Under the pieces are notes generated by a model. It saw only the letters and a program-made list of their open reading frames with translations. It was not told the DNA's origin and made no database searches. A stretch of DNA of 64,000 bases from Jaltomata sinuosa (Eukaryota > Streptophyta > Magnoliopsida > Solanales > Solanaceae). Location: NCBI GenBank assembly GCA_003996215.1, contig QJPP01007585.1, forward strand, positions 310,001 to 374,000, given 5' to 3'. Below, piece after piece: positions 44,230-57,000 of this stretch (position 1 is its first letter; each line of letters opens with the position of its first letter). The position numbers and the translations under genes were made by a program.

Positions 44230-45557
44230 ATCAAGCTCCTTGGGTGAGATGAACTCATCTATGCTCCAAGCTTCAATAGTCTTGATCTCCTCTGGTGTGC
44301 CAAAATAAGCCTTGATCCGCTGCCCGTTTGCTTTGAACCTTTTTCCCTCAAGGTTTTCAAGTTGAATAGCCCCATGAGGAAAAACTTGCACCACCTTGAA
44401 GGGTCCAATCCACTTGGACTTGAAGCTGCCAGGAAACAAGCGAAGTCTGGAGTTGAAAAGCAGGACCAAGTCACCTGGATGAAAATCTCTCTTCTCTATC
44501 TTCCGGTCATGATATAGATTCATCCTCTCCTTGTATAGAGCTGAACTTTCATATGCTTTTAGCCGGAACTCATCCAACTCATTCAACTACCCTAACCTCT
44601 GCAATGATGCTTCACCCCAATCCAAGTTCAGCTTCTTCAAAGCCCACATGGCCTTATGCTCTAGTTCAACCGAAAGATGGCACGCCTTACCAAACATAAG
44701 TTGATATGGAGACATGCATATTCGAGTCTTGTATGCAGTCCGGTACGCCCACAATGCATCCTCAACTTTCCGCGACCAATCCTTTCTACTTGCATTGACA
44801 GTCTTGGAAAGGATTGACTTAATTTCTCTGTTGGAGACCTCCATTTTCCCACTCGTCTGAGGATGATAAGGGGTTGCAACTCTATGTTTCACTCTATATT
44901 TCTCAAGCAGGGAACGAAACAACTTGTTGCAAAAGTGAGAGCCTTAATCACTAATAATGGCTCTTGGCGTACTGAATCTGGAGAAGATGTTCTTTTCAAG
45001 AACGCTATGACACATTTACCTTAATTGGTTGGGAGCGCAACCGCCTCCACACACTTAGACACATAGTCAATAGCCACCAATATATACCGGTTCCCATCAG
45101 ATAGGATGAACGGACCCATGAAGTCAATGCCCCAAACATCGAACAACTCAATCACAAGAATGAGATTCATAGGAAGCTCATGTCTCCTTGATATGCCTCC
45201 TTCCCTTTGACATCTGCTGCAAGCCTTAGCAAACTCGTGGGCATCTTTATGAATAGTCGGCAAATAATAGCCGCATTACAAAATCTTATGGGCCATCCGA
45301 ATACCACTATGATGACCTCTAACATGGGAGGAGTGTCATGCTTCTAATATCTCCATCATCTCAGCTTCTGGCACATATCTCCGTATCATAGTATCAGCAT
45401 ACACAGGAAATAAGAATGGCTCTTCCCAGAAGTATTTCTTCACATCAGATATGAATGTCCTCCATTGGTGAACGGATATATCATCAGGCGCTAAATCGCT
45501 TGCCAAGTAGTTGGTAATGTCTGCAAACCATGGGATCAAATCCTGAGAAGCAGCCAA
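44221..45557 (-). pseudogene. Integrase (Element E)
   Basis: After an RNase H-integrase linker (AASQDLIPWFADITNYL) come the zinc-binding residues in HSSHVRGHHSG and CSRCQREGG. The core has FDVWGIDFMGPF with the first Asp, then ISD, a stop and GSHF with the second Asp, then PYHPQTSGKMEVSNREIK with Glu. The C-terminal part, FHPGDLVLLFNSRLRLFPG and KWIGPFKVVQVFPHGA, is the GPF region; it ends at 44221 without a chromodomain, as in Athila. Stops after MEILEA, HKIL, LPTN and within ISD-GSHF make it non-functional. Confidence 0.93.
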
Positions 45558-47269
45558 TACCTGTCGTCAGGAAACCAGTCACCAATCTCTAGCTCATCAT
45601 TCAGCTTCAGCATAGCTTCCTCTTCCAACCTAGACAAATGATCTGCCACTTGATTTTTTGTATCCTTTTGGTCTTAGACTTCGAAGTCAAACTCTTGCAG
45701 TAGAAACACCCATCTAATCAACCTAGGTTTAGTATCCTTCTTTTCCATAAGATAACGAAGAGCTAAATGGTCAGTATGCACCAACACCTTGTTGCCCAAC
45801 AAATAAGATCTTTATTTTTTGAACGCAAAGACCACAAAAAACAGCTCATGTTCCACCATTATATAGTTCTTCTGAGCCTGGTTAAGTGCTTTTATAGCGT
45901 ATTATATAGGATGGAGGATCTTTTCATGCCTTTGGCCTAGGACTTCTCCTAGCGCCACTCCACTAGCATCGCACATAACCTCAAAAGGTTGAGACCAATC
46001 AGGAGCAATAATGATAAGGGCTGTAAGCAACTTCTCTTTAAGGCACTCGAATGCCTTCAGACATGCATCATCAAAAACAAACTTTACGTCCTTCTCCAAG
46101 AGCTTGCACAATGGATTTTCAATTTTGGAGAAGTCCTTGATAAACCTCCTATAAAAGACAGCATGCCCGAAGAAACCCCGAATACCCTTCACGGAAACTG
46201 ATTGACACAACTTTTCAATCACCTCTGTCTTCGCTCTATCAACCTTTATAACCTTCTTCGAAATCCAGTGACCAAGCACTATGCCCTCTTTGACCATGAA
46301 GTGACACTTTTCCCAATTCAGCACTAGGTTGCCCTCTTCACATTGCTATAACACACAGCCCAGATGATCTAGACAATCTTCAAACGAGTCACCTACCACC
46401 AAAAAGTCATCCATAAATACCTCTATAGTGTCCTCCACCATGTATAAAAGGATAGATATCATACACCGCTGAAAAGTCACTGCCACATTGCAAAGTTCGA
46501 ACGACATCCTCTTGAAGGCAAACGTCCCATATGGGCATGTGAATATGGTTTTCTCTTGTTCTTCGGGGGAAATAAAGATCTGATTATACCCCGAGTAACT
46601 ATCAAGAAAATAGTACCAACCTCTACTTGCAAGACAGTCTAGCATCTGGTCCATGAATGGCATTAGAAAATAATCTTTCTTACTCCACGCATTCAACTTC
46701 CTATTGTCCATGTATATGCGCCAGCCTGTGACTGGCCTCACCAGAATCAGCTCATTCTTCGCATTAGGAACCACCATAATCCCTCCTTTCTTTGGTATGC
46801 ACTGAACCGGGCTTAACCACTTGCAGTCAGAAATTGGGTAAACCACACCTGCATCCAGCCACTTTATGATCTCTTTATTGACAACTTCTTGCATAGGCTG
46901 AGTCAACCTACGCTGATGCTCAATAGATGTAACATAATCAGGCTCGAGCTAGATTTTGTGAGTACAGATTCCAGGCAGAATCCCAATAATGTCTGTGATG
47001 GTCCACCCAATAGCTCTCTTAAACTTTCTTAATACTAAATCCAGAGCTTCAACCTGCACTTCACCTAAATCTGCAGCAATGATTACGGGCAAAGTCTCAT
47101 TATCTCCCAAGAATATGTACTGAAGAAGAGCAGGAAGTGCTTTGAGCTCCAAGACTGGAGGCTCCTCAATAGATGCGCGAGCAGGTGGCGTCTTCCTATT
47201 CTTCAGGTCCAAGTCCAGCTTCTTTGGTGCATAAGTGTAAGATCCAAACACTGTAAGTGCTTCATCCAT
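45558..47269 (-). pseudogene. Reverse transcriptase and RNase H (Element E)
   Basis: Protein starts in the protease-RT linker (LPVIIAADLGEVQVEAL). RT motifs follow in order: WLSPVQCIPKKGG, WRIYMDNRKLNAWSKKDYF, FLDSYSGYNQI, YGTFAFKRMSFELCNV, VFMDDFLVVG with the Asp pair, and VLGHWISKKVIKVDRAK. RNase H begins at EVMCDASGVALGEVLG, passes a stop after HPI and continues through HTDHLALRYLMEKKD to KNQVADHLSRLEEE. Stops at 46948, 46345, 45901 and in RNase H interrupt it. Athila grouping rests on the tRNA-Asp primer, the 3' ORF and this RT style. Confidence 0.93.
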
Positions 47270-47473
47270 TTCATCATACTAATCAATGTCGTCACCTTAA
47301 AAATTCATAATGACTGCTGCAAGGGCCTCGACCCTAAGTCTCTCCTCAATACGTACAACCAGCTGGTCCTCATCAATAACATCAACAACTGACACCACTC
47401 TCATATCATCATGGTGCTTCATTGACTTGTACACATTAAAAGTCACCTCCTCGTCATTCAACCTGAATTTCAT

Positions 47474-48322
47474 CTAACATGTTTCCAAGTCAACCAAAGC
47501 ACGCCCAGTAGACAAGAATGGTCGGCCCAAGATGATGGTCACCTCAAAGTAAACCTCGCAATCTAGAATTACAAAATCTGCACGAAAGATAAATGTTTCA
47601 ACCTTTACCAATACATCATACAGAATTCCCACAGGCCTCTTCACTATGCGATCTACCATAAGTAACCACATTGTAGTCAGAGAGGGGGGATCCTAAGCCC
47701 AACTGATTATAAACTGCAAGCGTCATCAGATTTATACTAGCACCAAGATCACACAAAGCTTTGGTGAAATAGAATGCTCCAATAGTGCACGGATGGTGAA
47801 GGCTCCAGGATCTTCCTTCTTCTATACCATCGAACGGGATGCTATTACACTATAGTGGTGCAAGTTATTTAAGGGTTCAAAGCTAACCGTCCTCTTCCTC
47901 GTAACTAGATTCTTCATAAACTTTGCGTAGCTAGGAATTTACTCCAAAGCTTCGACCAAAGGGATGTTGACTGACAGTTGCTTCAGCATGGAGATGAACT
48001 TATGGAATTTGTCGTCCTCAACCTTTTTCTTCAACCTCTGGAGGTAAGGTGGAGGAGGCAGTGGCATGGGTTTTAGGACTAATTCAACTTCTTTTCCCTT
48101 CTCCTTCTTTTCAGAAGACTGTTTCTCAGACGACCCTTCACCACTATGTTTCTCTTTAGACATGGCTACCTTCTCAACATTGGCTGGCTTGTCGACGACA
48201 ATAGGCATGGTAGGATCAACAGTCTGCTTACCTCTCCAAGTAGTCACTGCCATGACCTGTCGATTATTGTTTTGATTTGGAATGGTGTCACTTGGGAGAG
48301 TACCCTTTTGACATAGATTCAT
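47474..48322 (-). pseudogene. Late gag and aspartic protease (Element E)
   Basis: The open part at 48322-47939 ends with KFHKFISMLKQLSVNIPLV, the conserved block before the protease. The active-site motif CDLGASINLM is intact at 47736-47750 (DLGAS) in a neighbouring frame. The flap and helix region, KRPVGILYDVLVKVETF and TIILGRPFLSTGRALVD, ends near 47474. The protease would cut the Gag-Pol polyprotein; here stops and a frameshift prevent expression. The same region in Element B has lost the catalytic Asp. Confidence 0.85.
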
Positions 48323-49887
48323 GTTGGTTTACAACTGATTCATCTGCGTCTCAAGCTGCTTGATGGAGACAGCTGGGACTCCACCTTCTGATTAATACTT
48401 GAAAGTTTAGCTTTTATCTCCTTTATACTCGCATCCATGGAGTCAACCTTTTGGAACACTTTGTTGATCAACTCTCTCATGGTAGGTTGTCCATCCCACT
48501 ATTCACGAGTCGCAGGCGGGACGTAGAGACCACTTCTCTCGTTCTTGTACCCATCCTTTTTCTGCCAGTCACCATCTCTTTCTCTATATCTGTAAGTGGC
48601 CCGATTGTCATAGTCATCCCTATCTCTGTTCTGACCTTGATTTCCTTGGTTAGAGTCCTAGAAACCCATCCCTTGATCATTTAGATAACTTACTTCTTCT
48701 TCGGATGAGTAACTATCTGACCTTGGTGCTTTACCTTGAGAACCTACTGCTTTAACTTTCTCTACTCCCTCAGCCAGGAATTTCTTTGCCAACAACCCCA
48801 GTGTTGTGTTCATCTCAGCCTGTGTCTGCTTAATGTGTTCTATTTCATTCAGATCTATAGACTTGCCGACTGCAGAAGTACCTACTGGAATCTCAGCCGC
48901 TCTAGTATGCCATGCTCAGTTAGTTTTCACAACCCTATCCAGCATCTCTGCAACCTCTTAATATGAATTCTCCATGAATGCTCCTCCAGTGACCGTTTCA
49001 TCTACTGCTTTAGTGTTTGCGTTCAAAGCCATGTAGAAGATCTCTATCAGATGCCTTGCAGGAATTTCGTGTTTCAGAACTTGTTTTAGCTTCTCCTTAA
49101 ACCTCAACCATGACTCATACAATGCTTCTGCAGGCAGTTGCTTGAAATTATAGATCTCCTGTTTTAGCGTCAATATCCTCGATGGAGGAAAGAACCGCTC
49201 CTGAAACTGATTCTTCAACTCTTGCCATGTATAAATGGAATTATCACGCAGGAGCCATGCAGTCGCCTCACCAGTCAATGAAAATGGAAATAGCCTTAGT
49301 CTGATAGTCTCTTGCCCCACTCTTGGCATATTATACGACTTGTTAATCCCCAAAAAGTTCTGCACATGTGAAATTGCATCCTCCGTGGGCTTTCCTGAAT
49401 AAAGACCTTTTAGGTTTAGCAGTTGGATCATGGCGCTGGTGATATCAAACTTAGTTCCATCAGATAATGGTTGTAGCATTATAGGTCTAGTATTTCTGAG
49501 TTCCTCCTCATCATCATCCTCATCATCATAACACCGAGGAATATTCATTTGTTGGTACATCTATCGACCCCAATTATATGGCACGCGTCTAGTTGCTGCC
49601 TCGTCCCTGATGGCATGCTACCTAGCTAGCCTTGCTTTCTCAGCTGCAGCATTTCTAGATGCAAGATCTGTTGCAATTTGAGCATCTTCGGCAGCAAGGG
49701 CATCTTCGCCTTCCTTTTGGCGTGTTGTTGCTTCCCGTTTCTTCTGCTCAGCTTCAACTAGTAATCGAGTTATGATCTGCTCTTGAGTCTCATGCTCTCC
49801 ATCCTTAGACATGTTTCTTAGTGTCTTGGAGAGCTCCAGATGTAAGGGATCAAGGGATTTCCTTGACTCTTTGTACTTGGCATGCAC
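48323..49887 (-). pseudogene. Gag (Element E)
   Basis: The N-terminal open part (49887-49618) is helical and charged (ITRLLVEAEQKKREATTRQK). After a stop the gag domain follows (49560-48958): FDITSAMIQLLNLKGLYSG, RLRLFPFSLTGEATAWLL, TWQELKNQFQERFFPPSR and LPAEALYESWLRFKEKL are the classical retrotransposon gag blocks. Further stops lie at 48957 and near 48915. The sequence then runs through a Gln/Asn/Arg-rich part with DRDDYDNRATYRYRERDGDW. No zinc knuckle is visible, which is usual for this clade. Confidence 0.9.
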
Positions 49888-49991
49888 AAGTGTGCTACCT
49901 GTATCAGAACAAAAACAAAAAAAAAAGTAAAATCAGTAAATAAGGACTAATATTGAAATAAACATAATTTCTCTTAATCCTAATCTATATT

Positions 49992-50008
49992 CCCCGGCAA
50001 CGGCGCCA
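49992..50008 (-). promoter_or_regulatory. Primer binding site, tRNA-Asp (Element E)
   Basis: The minus strand reads TGGCGCCGTTGCCGGGG, the Athila-type primer site complementary to the tRNA-Asp 3' end, five bases from the LTR at 50014. Confidence 0.93.
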
Positions 50009-50013
50009 AAATT

Positions 50014-51600
50014 TGATGCGTACAAATTACACCTCTAAAAGAACTGCAAGCGGTCGCTGTTAAAATATAGAACCCAACTAAAGGTTGGGGTCGATCCCAC
50101 ATTGAATATGGTAGGACTAGGGTCAATTAGTGTTTATTCAGTCTTTTAGTCATTTATTTCCCGCAAAGGTTTTTTTTTAAAGTAGCAAGTAATTATTGTA
50201 AATCAAAAGTAAACAAGTAACAGAGATTAATTTCAACAATTGTTATCAATAAGAGAAGTGACTAGGGTAGTGTTCCCCATGAGATCATAACTTAGTAAGG
50301 CTTTTGTACTTGATTAACTAGTTTGGTGCTTAGCATGCAGAATCGGTAAGTTAAGTTCACCTAATTCCTTGGTACGACAACTAGGTGATTTTCACCACAC
50401 GCCTTGGTCCGGCCGCGGGTGTGGCTTTACTAACCCTTACCCTTGATCCCATATTAGCTATTCCCAGATAAGGTTAAGCTATTCGATGAGGGTTGATAGC
50501 CTCAAATATCGTTGGTAACAACCCTTTTCCCATCCTTTACCTCCCTGGTATGGTAAGTAAGGATAAGGAGAGTTCTAACATTGCAAACCGTTAAAAAGCA
50601 ATGAAAACGAAGGGAAGAACAATACATGCATAAACACCTCCCTAGATTACCTAAGTATTTTTCCTACTTTGTTAATCCTTCATGGTTCCCACAACCCTAG
50701 TTGTGGATTTAGCTACTCATGTTCATAAGCATGCGATTAATGTTTGTTTGAGCAATCATCAAGAGATACTTACAAATAAGATTAAAGAAAACTAGAATCT
50801 TGAAGAACAAACTCAAGAACACTTCAATATCAAGAACTTGTGTCCAAAACAAATACCAAAATCCAAGTAACAAAATATCCGAATGTGACTTGGAATAATT
50901 CATAAAAAAACTAGTAACAACGAGTCACTCCGTAAAATAAAACCTAGGGTAAAGTATTTATATACAAAGAAGCCAAATCCTAATAAGACTGGGAAAATTG
51001 AATGTGGTCAAATCCGATGGGTCGCCTCATAGGCCGTCGCTGAGGCGATGGGCGTCGTGGGTGCCCTTCAGCCTTCTTTAGGTCTACAGAAAAATTCACT
51101 GCCACGTTCCCAAGGGCTAGGGTCGATGAGACATCGCAGCGGCAATGCCTATCGCTGTCTCACATTGCCCCACTTGGTCCTTTTCTATCTTCCCTGCTAG
51201 GTTCCCACGAGCGGCTTGTCATGGGACGTCAGGCTGGCGACGAGACATCGTCGAGCCCGTCATCCATCCTTTACCCTTAGCATAATCTCCTGGAGCACTT
51301 TGATGGGCAAGGCTATTCCCCATTGCATCTGCCACGGGCAGTTTGCCAGCCCGTCGGGGCTCTCTAGACTTGGCACTTCTGCTGCCTCACTTTAACCGTC
51401 AGCCCCACTGGCCGTCGTGGATGTGGTTCTCGTGGTGGCCTCCTTTTTTCCCTGAAACTGCATCTTTTTGGAATTCTTTTCTACTTCCTACTGTCCTTGC
51501 ACACTTAACAAATGACATTAAATCCAACTAAAAGTACTCAAGAACTCCCAAAAATTCTATGTTTTAAGCGTCAAAAGTGCCGTCAAATCCCGGCACATCA
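50014..51600 (-). repeat. Element E 5' LTR, 1587 bp
   Basis: TGATGCGT to GGCACATCA. TATA box at 50955-50962 (TATAAATA on minus) and a CCCGTCG-rich block at about 51000-51430 just upstream of it in transcription order. CAGAT follows at 51601-51605 as the target duplication. Confidence 0.94.
50955..50962 (-). promoter_or_regulatory. LTR TATA box (Element E, 5' LTR)
   Basis: TATAAATA, extended to TATATAAATA, on the minus strand, with the GC motif block about 40 bases upstream. Confidence 0.65.
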
Positions 51601-51605
51601 CAGAT

Positions 51606-52345
51606 ATAGGCAAAAGCTTAAGTTTAAAGGTGTGTGCATAAATGTCATAAATGAGTAATTGAGCTTCAAAGTGAGGTTGTAACTATTCTTATCATGTGAA
51701 CTATCAAAAGATGTAAAAAAGAAAGAAAAAGAATTGAGTGGTGCTACCTCTTGCCTTGTGAATGCTGAAAGAGTAAAACAAAGGTGTTGGGAGAAATGGC
51801 TTTAGGAACAATTTGGTTGCGAGAGGGAAAAATAAGGTGAAATTAAATCAATGATGTGAGTGTTGTACTCGAATGCCTAATGATAGCGTTAGGGAGGTTC
51901 TAGTCACTTAACCTAAATTATAGCCTTCCCTTAATACTACCCTGCTTAGTTACCCGCAAGTCCTTAGTGATTTCAAGTTTTGCAACTCTACATTAGTGGC
52001 GATTACATGAAGGGCAAGCCTATGGTTCTATGTGTGTGCACTCTAACTTCTTTGAGAGAATGACCATTCTTGTTTATTTTATAATCCCTATATTGTGAAT
52101 TGCATGATTGTGAGTGGGATTCTATCTTGGTGAGAGGCATTACAACCTTGGAGTAAATGGTAAAGTCTTGACCCCAATTGAGGGAAATGAATGTGATAAG
52201 TTTTAAAGTGAACTTTGAGGCAAGCCTTCAAAGTTGAGAAGATTTGGCACCCTACTTATTTTTCCAAATACATTATTTCTTTTTCCTTTATTTTCTAGAG
52301 TTAGGGTTGAGAAAAGTGGAAAAGTGGAGAAAAGTGGGGTTAGAT
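51606..52345 (+). other. 3' end of the Element B internal region
   Basis: 51601-51699 is the second half of the 166-bp duplication unit. Beyond it the sequence shares blocks with the reverse complement of the Element E 3' region (for example GGGCAAGCCTATGG near 52011), which shows B was the same kind of element. A purine-rich run at 52309-52339 (AAAGTGGAGAAAAGTGGGG) resembles the Element E purine tract, so the 3' LTR of B may start at about 52346. Confidence 0.6.
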
Positions 52346-53365
52346 TGTGGGGTCGAGGTCCTTTTTAGAGTTTTATAAAGTTTTGAGCAATACACCCATG
52401 TCCCTTTCTCTCTCCACCTCATTCCCACTCTCTTTTCTTCAAACTCTAAATCTTTTCATTCGATATATCTTCTCCTCCAATCCCGAATCTCTCAATTTAT
52501 TGTTATCAAATATAGGATCTTCTAATTTCAAGCATTTTGAGCTCCATATTGATATTTTTATTAGAATTGTTTTTAAAAAAAAATTAAATAATGAGACCTT
52601 TTAAGCTTGATTTTGATATGGCATTGATGATCAACTACAACCCAATTTTTTTTCATTTCAGGACCTTTTTCTGGCAAATATTTTTGGTTCTCCACTATAG
52701 CCATTGTTACCCATAAGTTTTAGTTTTTCACCATTGTTAACCATATTATTTAAACCACTGTCACTTTTTCGGATGAGATTCTGTCCTCATTAGATACATT
52801 TCATAAGTTTAAGTGAACTGTAAAATTGTATCTCCATTCTAGAAGCCATGAGATCATTAATAAGAATTCAATTATGCTCTTCCTATTTCTTGTACGGAGA
52901 TCTGGCAGTCATTGACCTTTTATAGACCACGACCTTCGTCTAGGATTAACCACTATAGTTCTATAATGTCTAATGCCTATGGACCATTACATGCTCGATG
53001 TTGCTGATGATGGATCTAGGCCAATATTAAGGATAAATGTCGTTGAAAGGCAACAGAAAGAATCTTCGACATCAGCCCCACTCATACCCACAGCCCCCTA
53101 CCCATTTTTCTCTAATTTTATTGTTGATTTTTGCACCCTTATCATCTCAATTAGTCCTTGATTTTTGAACATTATCAACTGATTCGTTGTTCTATCGATC
53201 ATCTATAATAAAGTAATACAGACAAAAGGTTTGACCTAGATGAACTATATTTATCTGAAACTAAAATAGTCCATTATAGACTCATACATAATATAATCAA
53301 CCATAATAGTGGATTCAATAGAAAAGTTTATATACCTAGAAAATAACGGTGGTCTATCATCGATA
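52346..53365. other. Unassigned region: no gene seen
   Basis: May include a decayed 3' LTR of Element B, but I could not align it with 9761-10425. Pyrimidine-rich at 52390-52480. Short open frames (52347-52604 and 52973-53161) show no protein resemblance. Confidence 0.4.
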
Positions 53366-54042
53366 ATTATTGCTCTTACTTATACCCCTTTGATTATGTG
53401 TCCAATTGATATGAACTCCCATATGATGTAACCAAGTTATTTTACAAATGTTCGAACGATGTTAATAGTTCTCACTTTATTGAATTTAATTAACTATATT
53501 TTTAGTCAGATAACACTAGTGCATGTCTATATATGTATATACTAAACTTGAAAATCTATTACAAATAAACACCTTTATCTATATTTGACCATGCTTTTAA
53601 TCTACAATATGCCAGATGAATATATAGTCAAGCACTAATATGCTAAAAAGGGTAATAAGTAAATAAATTAAATTAAATTATGTGAATTAACACCATTCAA
53701 ACATGCAAATACAACTTAGATGATCATATGGGAGTCCACATCAATTGAAAGTAGCAATTAAATGGGTATAAAAAAATCAATGATTGTACAACACACTTTC
53801 TTAGATTAGACTTGTGCTTAGACAAACATTACTTGATCTCATACACTACTCTGAGGAAGTGGTTTGCACAATCATTGCTCTTCCTTATACCCCTTTGATC
53901 AGGTGTCCAATTGATATGGACTCCCATATGATGTAACTAAGTTATTTTATAATGTTTAAATGGTGGTTTAATTCAGTTAATTATTTCTTTTTTTTGGTCA
54001 TATACTAGTGTATATCTAAATACGTATATATTAAACTGGCAG
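53366..54042. repeat. Direct repeats about 509 bp apart with an inverted copy between
   Basis: A segment starting ATTGCTCTTACTTATACC at 53366 recurs at 53875 with few changes; similarity continues to about 53552 and 54040 (both ending TATACTAAACT-like). Between them, at 53721-53771, the sequence GATCATATGGGAGTCC runs in inverse orientation to the CTCCCATATGATG core of both. Could be a small LTR (TRIM) element, a foldback element or a local duplication. No primer site seen. Confidence 0.65.
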
Positions 54043-54045
54043 AAT

Positions 54046-57000
54046 TATTACGGCCCGATTTCTCGGGTCATGATGACACCTACAATACTTTAGTAAGTGA
54101 TCCAATCCCCATTGCTCGAAATGGTTAGTAATAGGATACTACCTAATCCAACACGCATAATAAGCAAAAATTATCAAAAGAAGATATAAAATAGAATAAC
54201 ACAAAAACAATCAACTTGAATGTATAAGCACAATGAAACTACAACAACCCAAAGACTTGGTATCAAAAGTACAGGAGCTTCTAATAGAATACGAGCTAGA
54301 GATAACAAATAGTAAATACAACTGTCTCCAATAAAACAAAGAGTAACAGTACCAAGAGATGAGATGTGGTCAAACCCCGATCGACAAGAGCTCACCCTAG
54401 TCTCTAATATCCAAAAGTTGCACGAGAATTCACGCAATCAACAACGAAGGCTCACACTAGAATCTACACCAGAAAGATGCAGAAGTGTAGTATGAGCATC
54501 AATTGCTAAGCAACGGGTACCCAGTAGGCATCATCGGCCGACTGAGCACATATAAGATATAAAGGCAGTAAATAGCAGATAGCAAAAAAGCAGTCACAGA
54601 AGCAATAGAGAAATCACATGGAAACTAGCACGGATAGAAGTCAAAAAGAATTACAAACATGCTATGCAAGCCAAAGAAGAGAAATATATATAACACAGAA
54701 CATAGGTGAAGGAAGAAGAACAAACCTGGAGTCCTTGCAATAATAACATATACAAAGAGAGGGTTTAACAAAGATGGCGATATACCGGTAACCTCAAGTA
54801 AAAAGAGAAAAGTAGGGAAGCAATTTAACATACTCAAACTAGAAGCAATATACTTAACGAAATCACGCTAAAACCCCAACTTCAAGATAAGAACACATAG
54901 AAATTAACCTCACAAGTACAATCCTAGGATGGAATAAGTTACGCCACAAAGAAATGAAAAGCCATTAATCAACACCACGATAAAGGATAGAATATGCTAA
55001 CCCACAACTGCTTAGAAGGCCACATAAACAGTGCCACAAAAAATATAGGACCCACTAATCCATCAATGATTAAAGTCCAAATCATCAGAACTTCAACAAG
55101 CTAGAAACCACTAATCCACCAATAATCAAAGGCCATAACAAGCTCTACAATAAGATATAAGCAATATAACCTACCTACGGTACCAACAGTCACCCATACA
55201 CCCCAAGAACACAATCAAGTGAATACAAACCCTCTGACATCCCATACTACTAGAGCGTACACTGAGCACATAGCAAACAAGGGTGGAATCTGAATATAAT
55301 ATGCATGATGATGTGATATGATGGAATTGGTGTGATAGTAACCCTGTATGTACCTCCTTCAGTGCCAATAGACCTAGAAGGTAGGATCCATGGAAGGACA
55401 CGACCCGTATACCACAACTACAGGGTTCTGTGATATATATATTCTGTAGCTAGAATAGTACATTTGTATTCCTCATTGTCTTCTTTCTGTTGCTAGTTTT
55501 CATGTATTTTTCCTCAGTTGTTTTCCGTGACTACTTCTTTCCTATCTGCTATTTACTACTTTTATATATACCATACACCCCTCCACCGGCACACTCAGCA
55601 CGTAACCCCTGGTCTAGATTGACAAGGTCCATGGAAGTCCGTAACCATGTACAAAAATGCAAATCACAATATATTCATCCGGAGTGTATCCGAATCCCAA
55701 GTAGTAACCGAAATCTCAAAATATTTGCCCAGAGTCTATCCAAGTCTACATTTGTGAAAGAAATCTCAGAATCCCTAAACAAGCTGCCCAGCACGTATTC
55801 AAGTCTAAATCAGAAATCACATTCTCAAAAACCCTCCATAAAAGGGTGCCCGAAGTATATCCGAGTCTAAATCTTAAGTTAAAATATATGTCTAGAGCTA
55901 CGGCACAGTCGAGTCTAGTATCAGTGTGATAATCGCTGATAAAATCATCATAATATCTTATTTACCTCATGAAGATCCATAAAATGAGTTCCAAATTCCT
56001 TTTATAATCATTTTTACGGAAAATAGGCCCTAGGGTCCATGCAAAGTTTAGAAAACCAATGATAGTAGGCCTAAAGCAAACACATTAGTTAAACATGCAA
56101 AAAATCTTTCTCATAAATGATATGCACGCAGATAATAGATTAGCCCAATGGCTCACAAACAACCTATCAGCCCTACACAAGCACAATCAACTCTACAACA
56201 CAAATATCCAGCCTAAAGTAATATCACAATGTCTGAGATTTGCGGACATTCCCAAATATACCACCGTCTATGGTTCAAAGGCGTTATATAAAGGCCACAC
56301 AGGGCCACAGGGGGAATATAAAAATACTGTAATGATTCTTACAAACAACGTAAGAAATAAATGGGCATGAGAGACCGACAAAGTCTGGGGTTCCAACCTA
56401 GAATAACCAACCCAAGGATACTAATTAATGTAGTTATAGACTATATACACAAAGTGTAGTATGTAGAAGACCGTAACCTACTTGTTGTCTGACAACTAGC
56501 TTCTGGAACGGCAATATACTACTTGTCAGGACGAAGTCCCAAATTATGAACACAATATCAACACAATATACTACTTGTCAGTACGAAGCCAATGGTACCC
56601 ATAATGCTAGATACATAGTCGGGTCAAAATCTGGGACACAAGCGAGCCCATGGGACCCACAACCCAAACCCAGAAATGAAAAACACCATGGTGTTCCCCA
56701 CATTCCCAGGAGAACATGCTCCAAAATTGAGCAGAAATGGACCATTAAAGGGCTTAAAATAGGCCAAGAATCAATGAATTTAAAGATGGAATTAATGGAA
56801 GAAAATCAGAATTTAAAGTGCGAACTTACAGGATTTACAAGTCATAGACGATCAAGAATCAACAATTATAAACCTTCAAGCTGTTGGAATGATCGAGGGT
56901 GAAAAATGAAGGGTTTTGGTTCATTATCAATGGAGGAACGAGGTTTGGGATTTTAGAAAATGAGGGAAAAAGACTGGCTGGCCAGCTTCTTAAGCTGCCA

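Larger units (their letters stand above)
37173..51600 (-). mobile_element. Element E: Athila-like Ty3/Gypsy element with 3' ORF
   Basis: 14.4 kb, with LTRs at 37173-38757 and 50014-51600 (TGATG...ATCA ends), flanked by AAGAT and CAGAT (4 of 5 identical, one probably mutated). The primer site matches tRNA-Asp, as in Athila elements. The minus strand encodes gag, protease, RT, RNase H, integrase and, after a 1.6 kb spacer, an extra ORF in the env position. Stops are scattered through every domain, so it is inactive, but the catalytic motifs are readable. LTRs differ at about 10 of the first 118 bases, which makes it younger than C and older than D. Confidence 0.95.
10426..52345 (+). mobile_element. 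Element B: old, internally deleted Athila-like element, split by insertions
   Basis: Pieces in plus orientation: decayed primer site at 10430, gag and protease remnants to about 12990, a post-pol spacer, a 3' ORF remnant (14826-16493) and the 3' region to 17669. It resumes at 37009-37107 and again from 51606 to about 52345. Elements C, D and E lie between these pieces. Order and content match Element E, except that RT, RNase H and integrase are absent: the protease remnant passes straight into the spacer that follows integrase in E. It carries more stops and frameshifts than E, in keeping with greater age. Confidence 0.7.

Noticed and set aside
52973..53161. A 62-codon frame as a possible host exon
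   Set aside because: Short, without splice context or protein resemblance; no neighbouring exon could be found.
55490..55870. 126-codon frame in the Element F LTR
   Set aside because: It lies in an LTR segment that is non-coding in A and D; no conserved protein feature.
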